From Leptospira ryugenii (GTDB lineage Bacteria > Spirochaetota > Leptospiria > Leptospirales > Leptospiraceae): a stretch of 64,000 nucleotides of DNA. Shown one piece after another: positions 56,901-64,000 of the stretch. A program made the position numbers and the translations under genes. The stretch covers positions 558,001 to 622,000 of the forward strand of contig NZ_BFBB01000002.1 in assembly GCF_003114855.1 (NCBI RefSeq), given 5' to 3'. The notes under the pieces are model-generated. The model ran no database searches, was not told the DNA's origin, and worked only from the letters and a program-made list of their open reading frames with translations. How positions within the stretch are numbered: the first letter of the stretch is position 1; each line of letters opens with the position of its first letter.

Positions 56901-57401
56901 TCTTTCGTAACCAAGCCTAACCAGCTTTAAGGTCAAATCATCAAGTGAATACTCTTCACCTAATTTCATCTGTATGGTTTTTCCTGTTAGGCTCTTTTTT
57001 TCTGGGACTAACCTTAAATAAGCAGATACTGACGTTACAAAGACTGCAGGTCGATTGGTCAGAATCCGATTGATCGATAGGATACGGTCGCGTTTCCACT
57101 CTTCTTGCCATTTTGTATATTCGTAGGGAATATTCTCTGGGCCAGGAAAAAAGAAAAAATCCTCCAAAGGAAGAAAGCTGACCAATTCTTTATAGAAGGC
57201 TTCCGCTTCGGAATTTGTTGGCAAAACAACAACACAATTTTCTTTATTGTCTTGGGAGAGAAAAATCTCAGCTACAAGAATAGAATGCGCCTGATCAGGG
57301 ACTGCGCTTAGGTTGATTCTTTTTGTATAGGCAGACTTTACAATCTCCTGAAAAGAAAATGAATATTCAAATATACTTTTTTTAGTTTTCACAAGTTCCA
57401 A
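53940..57401 (-). CDS. mfd: Transcription-repair coupling factor Mfd
   Basis: 1153 residues, normal length. Mfd removes RNA polymerase stalled at DNA lesions and recruits UvrA. The UvrB-like N-terminal part is about 1-340, followed by the RNA-polymerase interaction domain (LKEGDYVVHVNHGVGKFVKIE). The helicase domains contain motif I GDVGYGKTEVAIRAAFK, DEEQKFGVTHKE, LTATPIPRTLHMAL, QIRGRVGRS and the translocation motif RDLDIRGAGNLLG. The UvrA-masking C-terminal domain is at about 990-1120. It starts 3 bp after the panC stop. Confidence 0.97.
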   Translation of the reverse strand: MELVKTKKSIFEYSFSFQEIVKSAYTKRINLSAVPDQAHSILVAEIFLSQDNKENCVVVLPTNSEAEAFYKELVSFLPLEDFFFFPGPENIPYEYTKWQEEWKRDRILSINRILTNRPAVFVTSVSAYLRLVPEKKSLTGKTIQMKLGEEYSLDDLTLKLVRLGYERVEVCEQFGQFSLKGGILDIYTPYLSQPVRMDFFGDTLDELRTFDPNTQKSIAKIDEVNITAANESVPSEDEFKAYEQFIEQFSDKKKPVLESFHIIEEHFPQVRKMAGLFQLFKSQPILLFPRPLDSKERAFGMQREYQTLFEKKNGESICLPPEKLLSFGTEWTSLTSQDSPGIQFSLLPEKNDNFECNVFKEVKSFRGKIREAKEYFDELLLEDPSRKILITSSFSAQLNRMMGLFPSEVPPKPSTEQEEPERIDFTSLSKGVQFVLSDLRRGFEATNAGLLVFTDNDLFGRQYKRKTRYKKQASRMIESFIDLKEGDYVVHVNHGVGKFVKIERTKADGRERDFLKLEYSGGDTLFVPLDQISLVQKYIGGTDSPRLDTLGKNSWKKAKDRVQTSVDQLAEELVKMYSNRLKLQGFAFPPDTIWQEEFEAAFEYEETPDQIVAIESVKQDLESERPMDRLVCGDVGYGKTEVAIRAAFKVIMAGKQVMLLTPTTILALQHFNTFQSRYENYPISIGFVSRFRSATEIKNDLKLFSEGKLDMLIGTHAILSSKVRPKNLGLLIIDEEQKFGVTHKETIKKFKNLVDVLTLTATPIPRTLHMALTGIRELSIISTPPKNRQSVETYVLEEDDTLIQEAIRKEMERQGQVFYVYNRVESIEEEANYVRSLVPEVSIGILHGQLTEDEIEETLVDFYHKKYDILVTTTIIESGIDIPNVNTLIVKRADMFGLSQLYQIRGRVGRSDRKAYAYMFYPSKSLITEVAEKRLNTIFEYQELGSGFKVAMRDLDIRGAGNLLGREQSGDIMEVGFDLYVKMLEEAISKIKGEDVKVEVRTAVNLSANFYLPDDYIADTKQKIEFYKRFEGATDLDEIAELSMEMEDRFGELPMIAKTFVELEKIRTLSSSLGFESVAEKGGEVLFKCGTYFRGEPSSIIQAINEFKGLSIHPQEPSILRYSIKEEDDSKKIAKIFSLLSFLALRTNTESKK

Positions 57402-57404
57402 ACT

Positions 57405-58256
57405 TTAGCTGATTCTAAGGAGTCGATTATCGATCAATCGTGTTTGGCCTACAAAGATAGCAATTGCCAAGAGAGAGTTGTCTTTTAACTCATCTAACTC
57501 TTGTAATTGAAGAGGGTCTACAAACTCTATATAATCAATTTTTATCATTGATTCTGATAAAAAAAACTCTGATACAATCTCTCGTAAAGAAGATACCTTT
57601 CTTTCCCCACCCTTCACAAGTTTTTCAACCAAAGAAAACATGCGTGGGATCATACTAGCAACTTCTCTTTCTTTTGGACTTAGCCTTACATTGCGTGAGC
57701 TCATCGCTAAACCATCTGCTTCACGTAAAGTTTCAATTCCTTTGACTTCAATCGGGAAGTTTAAGATCCTAACCATCTCTTGGATGATTCTGAATTGTTG
57801 GAAATCTTTTTGGCCGAAATATGCTAGATCCGGTTGGACCAAATGAAATAATTTTGAAACTATGAGCATCACCCCTTCAAAATGACCAGGCCTTGTCCTA
57901 CCGCACAGGTTTTTTTGTAAGAGGGGAAGAGTCATAACCAGCTCAAAACCTGTTGAAGGATATAGATCATCTGTTGAAGGATAAAAGACAAGATCCACAC
58001 CTGCCTGTTTACATTTGTTTAAATCACCATCCAAATCCACAGGATATTTCAAAAAATCATTGGGATCATTAAATTGTTTAGGATTGACAAAGATTGACAT
58101 GACCACAAAGCCAGATTCCCTCTTTGCCTCTTCCACCAAACTGATGTGACCTTGGTGCAAATAACCCATAGTCGGAACAAATCCGATCTTTTGATTCTTT
58201 GCTTTTGCAGAATCAATAGACAATTTTAATTCAGAAAGATTCTTGGCGACGATCAA
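57405..58256 (-). CDS. panC: Pantothenate synthetase
   Basis: 283 residues. Ligates pantoate and beta-alanine with ATP to make pantothenate, the coenzyme A precursor. Nucleotidyltransferase features: FVPTMGYLHQGHISLVEEAK, IFVNPKQF, FGQKDFQQFRIIQEMV and the KMSKS-like MSSRN. The start overlaps hisD by 4 bp (ATGA), and mfd follows 3 bp after the stop. Other pan genes are not in the window. Confidence 0.96.
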   Translation of the reverse strand: MIVAKNLSELKLSIDSAKAKNQKIGFVPTMGYLHQGHISLVEEAKRESGFVVMSIFVNPKQFNDPNDFLKYPVDLDGDLNKCKQAGVDLVFYPSTDDLYPSTGFELVMTLPLLQKNLCGRTRPGHFEGVMLIVSKLFHLVQPDLAYFGQKDFQQFRIIQEMVRILNFPIEVKGIETLREADGLAMSSRNVRLSPKEREVASMIPRMFSLVEKLVKGGERKVSSLREIVSEFFLSESMIKIDYIEFVDPLQLQELDELKDNSLLAIAIFVGQTRLIDNRLLRIS

Positions 58257-59548
58257 TGTTGATGTCCTTCCGTTCTCACTTTAACACTTGTTCCGTGCTC
58301 TTCATCTAAACCTTCGAGCTCAGACATCGTTTTAACATATGGATAAAGCCTGGAAAGAGATTCTCTACTGATTTCCTGGAAGGTCACCCTTTTTAAAAAT
58401 GTATCGACTCCTAAAGACGAATATATTCTACTTCCCCGGGCTGTGGGAAGGATATGATTGGTTCCACTGATATAATCTCCCATTGCTACTGGTGAATAAG
58501 GACCCAAAAAGACAGATCCTGCATGTAGAATGCCTGCAAACACTTGCTCGGGGTTTTTGGTCTGGATCTCCAAATGTTCAGGCGCAAGTTCATTTGAAAA
58601 GCTGATACATTCTTCTATGTTTGGCATTACTAGGATTGCTGAATTCTCATAAATTGCTTTTTTCTTCATGGCTAGTCTCTTGGGACGTTCTTCAAAAGCT
58701 TTCTCTAATTCTCTGGAGACTTCTTTTGCCAAAGCTTCACTATCTGTGAGTAAAATTGCAGAGGAATCTTCTCCATGCTCTGCTTGGGATAACATATCGC
58801 AAGCAAGCCACATAGGATTGGCAGACTCATCGGCAATGATGCAAACTTCCGAAGGCCCAGCAGGGCTATCAATTCCAATTAAACCCAAACCAGCTAAATA
58901 TGATTTGGCGGCTGCAACATAGGTATTCCCTGGCCCTACTACAAACTCAGACTTTGGCACCGACTCTGTTCCATAAGCACAAGCAGCTATCCCCTGGGCA
59001 CCGCCCACCGTGATGATCCTTTTGATTCCCAATATCTTTGCTAACCAAACTAAGATGGGTGGTAGACCTTCTTTTTGTGGGGGTGTGACCAATTGGATTT
59101 CTGGAACACCAGCAATGATTGCTGGAATGACACCCATAAGAACACTCGAAGGATAAAGAGCCGTGCCGCCTGGTGCATAGACAGATAGGGAGGGAATTGG
59201 GCTATGTTTCACTCCCAAACGATTGCCATCTACTTGTATGGACCAATCCTTACGCAATTGCGCTCGGTGAAAGGATTCAATATTTTCTTTTGCTTTTAAG
59301 AAAGCTTTCTCGATGTCCGGATCGATATGAACCTGAACATCCATTGGGTTCCAAACGATAGATTCCAGTTGAATCCCATCAAAGGTTTCTGTAAATCGAC
59401 GAAGAGCCAAATCACCCTCTGTTTCTACGGACCTTAGGATGGGTAAGATTTTTTCAGTTGCATCCTTCAAATCTGATTTCGCAGATTTTAGATACTTACG
59501 ATACAAAGAAGAATCCACTCGATTGGTTAGGATGATGGGAATGGACAT
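58253..59548 (-). CDS. hisD: Histidinol dehydrogenase
   Basis: 431 residues, normal for HisD, which oxidises L-histidinol to histidine with two NAD. Conserved segments: YAPGGTALYPSSVLMGVIPA, VGPGNTYVAAAKSYLAGL, GIDSPAGPSEVCIIADESAN, QAEHGEDSSAILLT with the metal ligands, and ELAPEHLEIQT. The product stands apart from any other his gene in the window. It heads hisD-panC-mfd and lies 46 bp downstream of the DUF5683-like gene. Confidence 0.97.
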   Translation of the reverse strand: MSIPIILTNRVDSSLYRKYLKSAKSDLKDATEKILPILRSVETEGDLALRRFTETFDGIQLESIVWNPMDVQVHIDPDIEKAFLKAKENIESFHRAQLRKDWSIQVDGNRLGVKHSPIPSLSVYAPGGTALYPSSVLMGVIPAIIAGVPEIQLVTPPQKEGLPPILVWLAKILGIKRIITVGGAQGIAACAYGTESVPKSEFVVGPGNTYVAAAKSYLAGLGLIGIDSPAGPSEVCIIADESANPMWLACDMLSQAEHGEDSSAILLTDSEALAKEVSRELEKAFEERPKRLAMKKKAIYENSAILVMPNIEECISFSNELAPEHLEIQTKNPEQVFAGILHAGSVFLGPYSPVAMGDYISGTNHILPTARGSRIYSSLGVDTFLKRVTFQEISRESLSRLYPYVKTMSELEGLDEEHGTSVKVRTEGHQH

Positions 59549-59594
59549 ATCTAGACTCTATTCCAGACAGCTTTCCGATGAAAAGTTTTTTTGC

Positions 59595-60785
59595 TCAGAA
59601 ACGATACTGGATTTCTAAAGAATACCTAGGGTCTTGAGAAAAAATCTCATTGCCTCGCATGGGATTTAGTTTGGCTTGGGACTCAACCTTAACATCCATT
59701 CTCAAGTATTCGCTGCCAAGTGCAAAGCCTGGGTCTGGCATCGTGGCACTAGCCACATTCCGTCTTGCACTAAAGTATGCGTCTACCAGATTGTACAAGG
59801 CAAATGCAGCCAATGCACCTATTCCAGCACGGATTCCATTTAACTCTTGTTTGGCTTGACTATAACTGGATTCTGCGCTGTTTCTATTGAGGAGCCATAA
59901 CAATTGCGTATCTTGGCTCTCAGAGAGAAAAAAACCTAATAATGATGCACTTTCATAATTTGATTTCGCAGAGAGAAACTGATTATAAGACGATGAATAA
60001 GCACCAGCAATACCCACTGCAATAAGGGGATACGCGATTAACTTCCAACGACTACCTTCTATATAATTTTGACCCCAGCCAGGAAGGACACTAGCTCTCC
60101 AAAGTGTCGACCAATAAGGTGTCTCGTAATAGTCCTCAGGAATTTCCTTTTTTAAGATTCTCTCTTGTCGTTCGGCAAATCTTTGCGCCTTTTCTTTACT
60201 TTCACTTAAAACAATTCTCTGTTTGGCATTGAGAGTTTTCTTTCTGGGATTTTCGAGCACCAAATCATATATTCCAGTCTCCATACCAGATTCAATATCA
60301 AAAACCGCCTTCGCTGAATTAGGTGGATCTACAATGACAGATTTTGCAGGAATCTTTCTTCCTTCAAGGATCATAAAAACTTTCATGTCGGGTAAAAAGT
60401 CTTTTCCTTCTAATTGAAAAGTTTTTGTCTTTTCTTCTTTTGAAATTGAATATACTAAATCTTTTGTTAAGGTTGGAATTCTGGAAACAACAACCTCAAA
60501 ACTCACCCACTCAGAAAAGGATCCCACCTTTCCAAATTTATTGATTACACCCACACGGTGTTCATACCTACCTGAAATAAAATTCTTTAGGATATAGTAT
60601 GGCACTTCTGTCCTCTCTGAAATCACAGTATATCCACTGGAATTTTTGATTTCCAAGAGATAACCCGTAGCTCCCGGAACCTCAGCCCACCTAAGCTGTG
60701 TAGTCGTTTCCTCTGTACTAACCTCCTCAGCCTGCAAGGAATAGAAAAAAAGGAGGAAACAAATTCCAATCAATCTATTCCACAT
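59595..60785 (-). CDS. Secreted FN3-like / DUF5683-like membrane protein
   Basis: 396 residues. A signal peptide (IGICFLLFFYSLQAEE) precedes an Ig/FN3-like region (about 25-100: LRWAEVPGATGYLLEIKNSSG) and an IPT-like beta domain. The C-terminal part contains TLWRASVLPGWGQNYIEGSRWKLIAYPLIAVGIAG, the DUF5683 signature with membrane helices. The protein ends with an outer-membrane-like YSLEIQYRF. Its start overlaps the FecR gene stop by 11 bp. Function unknown; probably works with the two upstream genes. Confidence 0.72.
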   Translation of the reverse strand: MWNRLIGICFLLFFYSLQAEEVSTEETTTQLRWAEVPGATGYLLEIKNSSGYTVISERTEVPYYILKNFISGRYEHRVGVINKFGKVGSFSEWVSFEVVVSRIPTLTKDLVYSISKEEKTKTFQLEGKDFLPDMKVFMILEGRKIPAKSVIVDPPNSAKAVFDIESGMETGIYDLVLENPRKKTLNAKQRIVLSESKEKAQRFAERQERILKKEIPEDYYETPYWSTLWRASVLPGWGQNYIEGSRWKLIAYPLIAVGIAGAYSSSYNQFLSAKSNYESASLLGFFLSESQDTQLLWLLNRNSAESSYSQAKQELNGIRAGIGALAAFALYNLVDAYFSARRNVASATMPDPGFALGSEYLRMDVKVESQAKLNPMRGNEIFSQDPRYSLEIQYRF

Positions 60786-62898
60786 AAATGGTACCAGGTG
60801 TTAAAATTTTTGGTGGACTCAACTTTGGTAGATTGATAAAGAATTCGGAACGAAAAGGAAGTGATTCCTTTTCTCCCTCTGGGCTTGGGTAGAGTGCCAA
60901 AAGTTCCAGTCGATGGCGACCTTCATTTAATTTACCAAAATCCGTAAAATTAAATTTTGTTTGTGTGGTTCTCTCGTTGATGATTAGCCTTTCCTTGATC
61001 CCACTTACATCCCAAACTTTCAGTCGATAAGCAGTGGCGCGCTCCTCGGCTTTCCAGATAAATCCTATCGCATTCTTTGCCCCTAAATCAATTGCTTCAT
61101 TTCTTGTCGGACTGAGTAAACTAGGTGTTTCTCTCTGAAAATTCAAAGTGAAGGAGTGTATGGGGCTTGTTTGTTCTTTCTCATTCTTTTCCGCTATGAC
61201 GCGCCAAAAAAATTTACCACCATCTCGGTTCGTCCACTCAAAGTAAGGGAGTGTCACTGTGTCTTGCGCAAGCAATGGATTGAAATTATTGTTTTTCGAG
61301 ATTTCAATCCGGTAATTTACCTTTCCTGTTAATTTTTTCCACTTAAAGATTACAGTTCCCTTCTCATTACTATCCAAATCCGCGTTGTTGCTTGGACTTA
61401 AGAGGACTAGTTCTTCTTGCTTTACTAAAGTGAAATTGGAGACGAGAGAAATAGATTCTAAAGAGGAACTCGTGAGACCTCGGACACGCCAATAATATTC
61501 TCCTTCTTGCAGATCTTGGTTTAATTTCAAGAATGGAGCATCTGTTGTTTGTTTGACGACTAAATTTGCGAAATTAGCTGACCCACTTAATTCAAATTGG
61601 TACTTTACATAATCGGGATTATCCTTCCAGGAAAAAAATAGATTCCCCTGCATTTCCTCTTTTGAAAGTACCTTTCCTTTATTTGGCTCCACCAATACAG
61701 GTGGCTCTAAACTTTGTCGTTTCCCTATCGTAAATTTACTTACCGAAGAAATCTTTTCATTAACATCCGTAATATTGGAACGGGCAATGACTCTCGCATA
61801 GTACGTTCCATCGCTCAATCCTTCAAAGGAAATAGCTTGTCCCTGAATAGATTTTGATTTTAGTTCTTGGGTAAACCCAACATCCCTTGCAATTTGAGCG
61901 GTATAACTTGAATACAAATCAATCTCACTCCATGCTAGTTTAATCACGGGAAGTTCAGAAGTGTAAGAAAAGATTTCTCCATCTTTGGGAAGGTACAATT
62001 TCAACTGAGGGATTTGTAAGATACGGAAGCGGTGAGTTTCCGAGACAGCCCTTGTGTTGGATTCTGGATCTATATAAGCGATTCGCCAAAAATATGTGCC
62101 AATAGATAAAGGCTTACTTACACTTTCAGATTTTAGGTTTTCTTTTATGAGGATGTTTCGGAAATCCACTTGGCTAGACACTTCTAAAATTGGCTTTACC
62201 GCCGATTGGTTACTATTGTTTAGACCCGCGATTGTAAAGGTAATCGTCTCTTTCCCAGATTCGGATAAGATATTCTTTTTATCAAGAGGATAGACTAGAT
62301 TAAATTTTGGTTTACTTACTCTTAATCCTTCGTTGGTAACGTTTGCTACCTCATCTTTTGAAACCTTCTCTTCCTTTCCATTAGCAGTGACTTTCGCTTC
62401 ACCTTCCCCAACTTTTAGACTTAAGGAATCTTTTGTCTTGTCGAGTTTAATATCTCCTTTACCAACTTCGACTACTTTGTCGCCCGCCGTGATGTTGAGC
62501 TTAACATCACCATCTTTTGTTTGTTCTCTTGCCGCCTCAAAAGATCCGTACGCAAAATTGACGTTAATTTTTTTATCAGAAATATCCAATAAAATCATGG
62601 AATTTTCTGCTATATTGATTTTGGTTCCATCGTTCAAAGTAAGAACAGCATCCGAGAGATCTTCCGTACGTATTGTATCTCTATTTTTTACTTCCTGGTT
62701 TGATTCAATACTATCCCAAACCACCTGGTCATTGTATTTACGTAAAACGGTTTTTGTTTTAAATGTTAAAATTCCAATCGTTGGATTGTCTGAACTTGCT
62801 TTTTTTTCATTTAAATTTAAGTACAATAAAGTAGAAAAAAAGACAATTAGAAGCAAAAGGAGCGGAATCACAAATCTAGTGTCGTTTAGAAGGCGCAT
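60775..62898 (-). CDS. FecR-domain protein with five Ig-like repeats
   Basis: 707 residues from the ATG at 62898. Longer starts exist at 62943 and 62934, overlapping the cyclase gene; 62898 starts directly with a membrane anchor (RFVIPLLLLLIVFFSTLLYLNL). A FecR domain follows (about 40-190: DAVLTLNDGTKINIAENSMILLD), then five similar Ig/FN3-like repeats, each with a phrase such as LLSPSNNADLD and YYWRVRGL or FFWRVIAE. Many Leptospira FecR proteins carry such repeats. It is 4 bp after the adenylate cyclase gene and overlaps the DUF5683-like gene by 11 bp. Confidence 0.78.
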   Translation of the reverse strand: MRLLNDTRFVIPLLLLLIVFFSTLLYLNLNEKKASSDNPTIGILTFKTKTVLRKYNDQVVWDSIESNQEVKNRDTIRTEDLSDAVLTLNDGTKINIAENSMILLDISDKKINVNFAYGSFEAAREQTKDGDVKLNITAGDKVVEVGKGDIKLDKTKDSLSLKVGEGEAKVTANGKEEKVSKDEVANVTNEGLRVSKPKFNLVYPLDKKNILSESGKETITFTIAGLNNSNQSAVKPILEVSSQVDFRNILIKENLKSESVSKPLSIGTYFWRIAYIDPESNTRAVSETHRFRILQIPQLKLYLPKDGEIFSYTSELPVIKLAWSEIDLYSSYTAQIARDVGFTQELKSKSIQGQAISFEGLSDGTYYARVIARSNITDVNEKISSVSKFTIGKRQSLEPPVLVEPNKGKVLSKEEMQGNLFFSWKDNPDYVKYQFELSGSANFANLVVKQTTDAPFLKLNQDLQEGEYYWRVRGLTSSSLESISLVSNFTLVKQEELVLLSPSNNADLDSNEKGTVIFKWKKLTGKVNYRIEISKNNNFNPLLAQDTVTLPYFEWTNRDGGKFFWRVIAEKNEKEQTSPIHSFTLNFQRETPSLLSPTRNEAIDLGAKNAIGFIWKAEERATAYRLKVWDVSGIKERLIINERTTQTKFNFTDFGKLNEGRHRLELLALYPSPEGEKESLPFRSEFFINLPKLSPPKILTPGTIYVE

Positions 62899-62902
62899 CG
62901 AT

Positions 62903-64000
62903 TTATTTGTGTGTTCGTGTAAACACACCATCCCATGACTCATCTGGTTTAGAGATTTTATATTCTTCGCATCTTTCGATTAGGACATGACAAGCTTTGT
63001 CTTTCATTCCCTTCGCACGTTCTGACTCTTCAAAATAGGCAATTGCTTTATTCCAATCTCTATCTAGATAAGACTGAAATCCTTCTTCATACAAACGGGC
63101 AGATTGCAAAAGAGATTCAGAAATATTGGATCGATATCCTATCAGCTCATGTATCCTGACTGGTTCATTTTTTCCCTTGACTCGGACTAAATCTAAATAT
63201 CTCGTTACCATCTCGTCTTGGAGTTTTGCTTGTACTGAGTCTGTGATAAGAATGTTAACACCATAGTCTTTTCCAGCCGCTTCCAGTCGGGCAGCTAAGT
63301 TTACAGTATCTCCCATCATGGTGTAGGATGCGAGCGCATCTGTGCCCATAAAACCAACCTTAGCTGGCCCAGAATTTAATCCAATTCTGCAATCCATTTC
63401 TTGGGCTTCTCTTGTATAAAGTTGATTGGCTTTCCAGTATGCACGAAGGTCTTTGAGCTTTTCAATCATGTCAACACTCGCTCTAGCTGCCTTCAGCTGG
63501 TGCTCTTCAACAACAACTGGTGCAGAAAAAATTCCGACAATCGCATCACCAATGTATTTATCCAAAACCCCCTCATGTTGTTTCAAAATGATGGTCATTG
63601 CACTCAAGTATTCATTCAATAGAGCTGCCAAATCTTGGGATTTTAACTGCTCTGAAATCGTAGAGAAACCGGCAACATCTGAGAAAAAGGCCGTGATCAT
63701 TGTCTCAGAGCCTCTCTTCAAGGCCGCAAGATCAATCATGGCCTCTTTGACCACAACAGGATCGATCATACTTCCTAAGATATTTTTTACTTTTTCTCTC
63801 TCTTCTAAACCTTTGCCCATCTCTATAAAGTATTCAGTGAGTAAGCCTACCTCATCTTTCGTAGTCGGCTTGATCCCGATGCGAAAATTTCCCCTGGCAA
63901 TTTGCAAGGTGGCAGTTAAGAGCTGCAAGATGGGTTTTGTAATCGTTTTTGAGAAAAGAAAGACAAATACCAAGGCAGCACAAAGACCAATTGCCATGAT
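62903..64000 (-). CDS. HAMP-adenylate cyclase (class III), 5' end beyond window
   Basis: The frame is open to base 64000, so the N-terminus, which probably includes a sensor domain and a first membrane helix, is missing. A membrane segment (IGLCAALVFVFLFS) leads into a HAMP domain (SKTITKPILQLLTATLQIARGN), then a class III cyclase domain. The metal Asp residues are in FFSDVAGFS and GDAIVGIF. The adenine-specifying Lys (DKYIGD) and Asp (MGDTVN) and the Asn/Arg of NLAARLEAAGK are present, so it is predicted to make cAMP. A C-terminal TPR-like helix pair follows (SYLDRDWNKAIAYFEESERA). First gene of the cyclase-FecR-DUF5683 unit. Confidence 0.88.
   Translation of the reverse strand: MMAIGLCAALVFVFLFSKTITKPILQLLTATLQIARGNFRIGIKPTTKDEVGLLTEYFIEMGKGLEEREKVKNILGSMIDPVVVKEAMIDLAALKRGSETMITAFFSDVAGFSTISEQLKSQDLAALLNEYLSAMTIILKQHEGVLDKYIGDAIVGIFSAPVVVEEHQLKAARASVDMIEKLKDLRAYWKANQLYTREAQEMDCRIGLNSGPAKVGFMGTDALASYTMMGDTVNLAARLEAAGKDYGVNILITDSVQAKLQDEMVTRYLDLVRVKGKNEPVRIHELIGYRSNISESLLQSARLYEEGFQSYLDRDWNKAIAYFEESERAKGMKDKACHVLIERCEEYKISKPDESWDGVFTRTHK

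Noticed and set aside
1..64000. CRISPR array, tRNA or rRNA genes, insertion sequences, prophage
   Set aside because: No regularly spaced repeats, cloverleaf-like intergenic sequence, transposase or phage proteins were seen. All intergenic gaps are about 210 bp or shorter.

Overview
The window looks like ordinary chromosome of a Leptospira-type spirochete. The evidence is the protein mix rather than any single marker. It includes futalosine-pathway MqnC, a fused FeS/cytochrome b protein of the FadF/EtfD type, many FecR, LysM, TPR and SpoIIE-phosphatase proteins, a DUF1574-like protein paired with an MBOAT acyltransferase, a GT9 glycosyltransferase and LptF-type permease (a Gram-negative envelope), and a relaxed lipobox. 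Genes are tightly packed on both strands, with many 4-bp ATGA overlaps. I see no tRNA or rRNA gene, insertion sequence, phage gene or CRISPR array. No gene-free gap exceeds about 210 bp.

Region 1 (1-9600). The end of an AsmA-like protein and typA converge on a shared bidirectional terminator. Next comes the + strand rplU-prp-rpmA block, then obgE-proB-proA-nadD-yqeK-LytR_C protein-rsfS. This joins ribosome assembly and silencing, proline synthesis, NAD synthesis and a cell-wall-associated protein in one run.

Region 2 (9600-20600). A TolC-like protein is coupled to an M20 amidohydrolase. An enoyl-CoA hydratase is preceded by a near-perfect 20-bp palindrome that may be the operator of the convergent MarR-type regulator. 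The - strand run thiolase-GT9-Xaa-Pro peptidase-MarR follows. Bacterioferritin, an RlmL-type methyltransferase that appears to start at an ATA codon, a kinase-like/NAT fusion resembling N-acetylglutamate synthase, and a DCC-family protein are on the + strand.

Region 3 (20600-27500). A compact - strand trio encodes a lysine 2,3-aminomutase-like radical SAM enzyme, a D-Ala-D-Ala-ligase-like ATP-grasp enzyme and a heme-oxygenase-fold (CADD/PqqC-like) protein. This is my best candidate for an undescribed small pathway. A HAD phosphatase, a GerMN protein, a diguanylate cyclase and mqnC follow.

Region 4 (27500-41420). A probable ETF:menaquinone oxidoreductase leads into LysM-FecR, Ig/OmpL47-like and SpoIIE-phosphatase genes. 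prfC lies opposite. Two large periplasmic TPR proteins (one with NHL and VWA-like parts), an Nfu-N-like protein, an SRPBCC protein, methylglyoxal synthase and a secreted helical protein complete the region.

Region 5 (41420-64000). Mostly - strand: a coiled-coil protein, an LptF/LptG permease, miaB, the SGNH/MBOAT pair and rlmI. After one + strand membrane SpoIIE/TPR protein comes a long - strand run (adenylate cyclase-FecR repeat protein-DUF5683-like-hisD-panC-mfd-SurA-like lipoprotein-uppP). The cyclase is cut by the window end.
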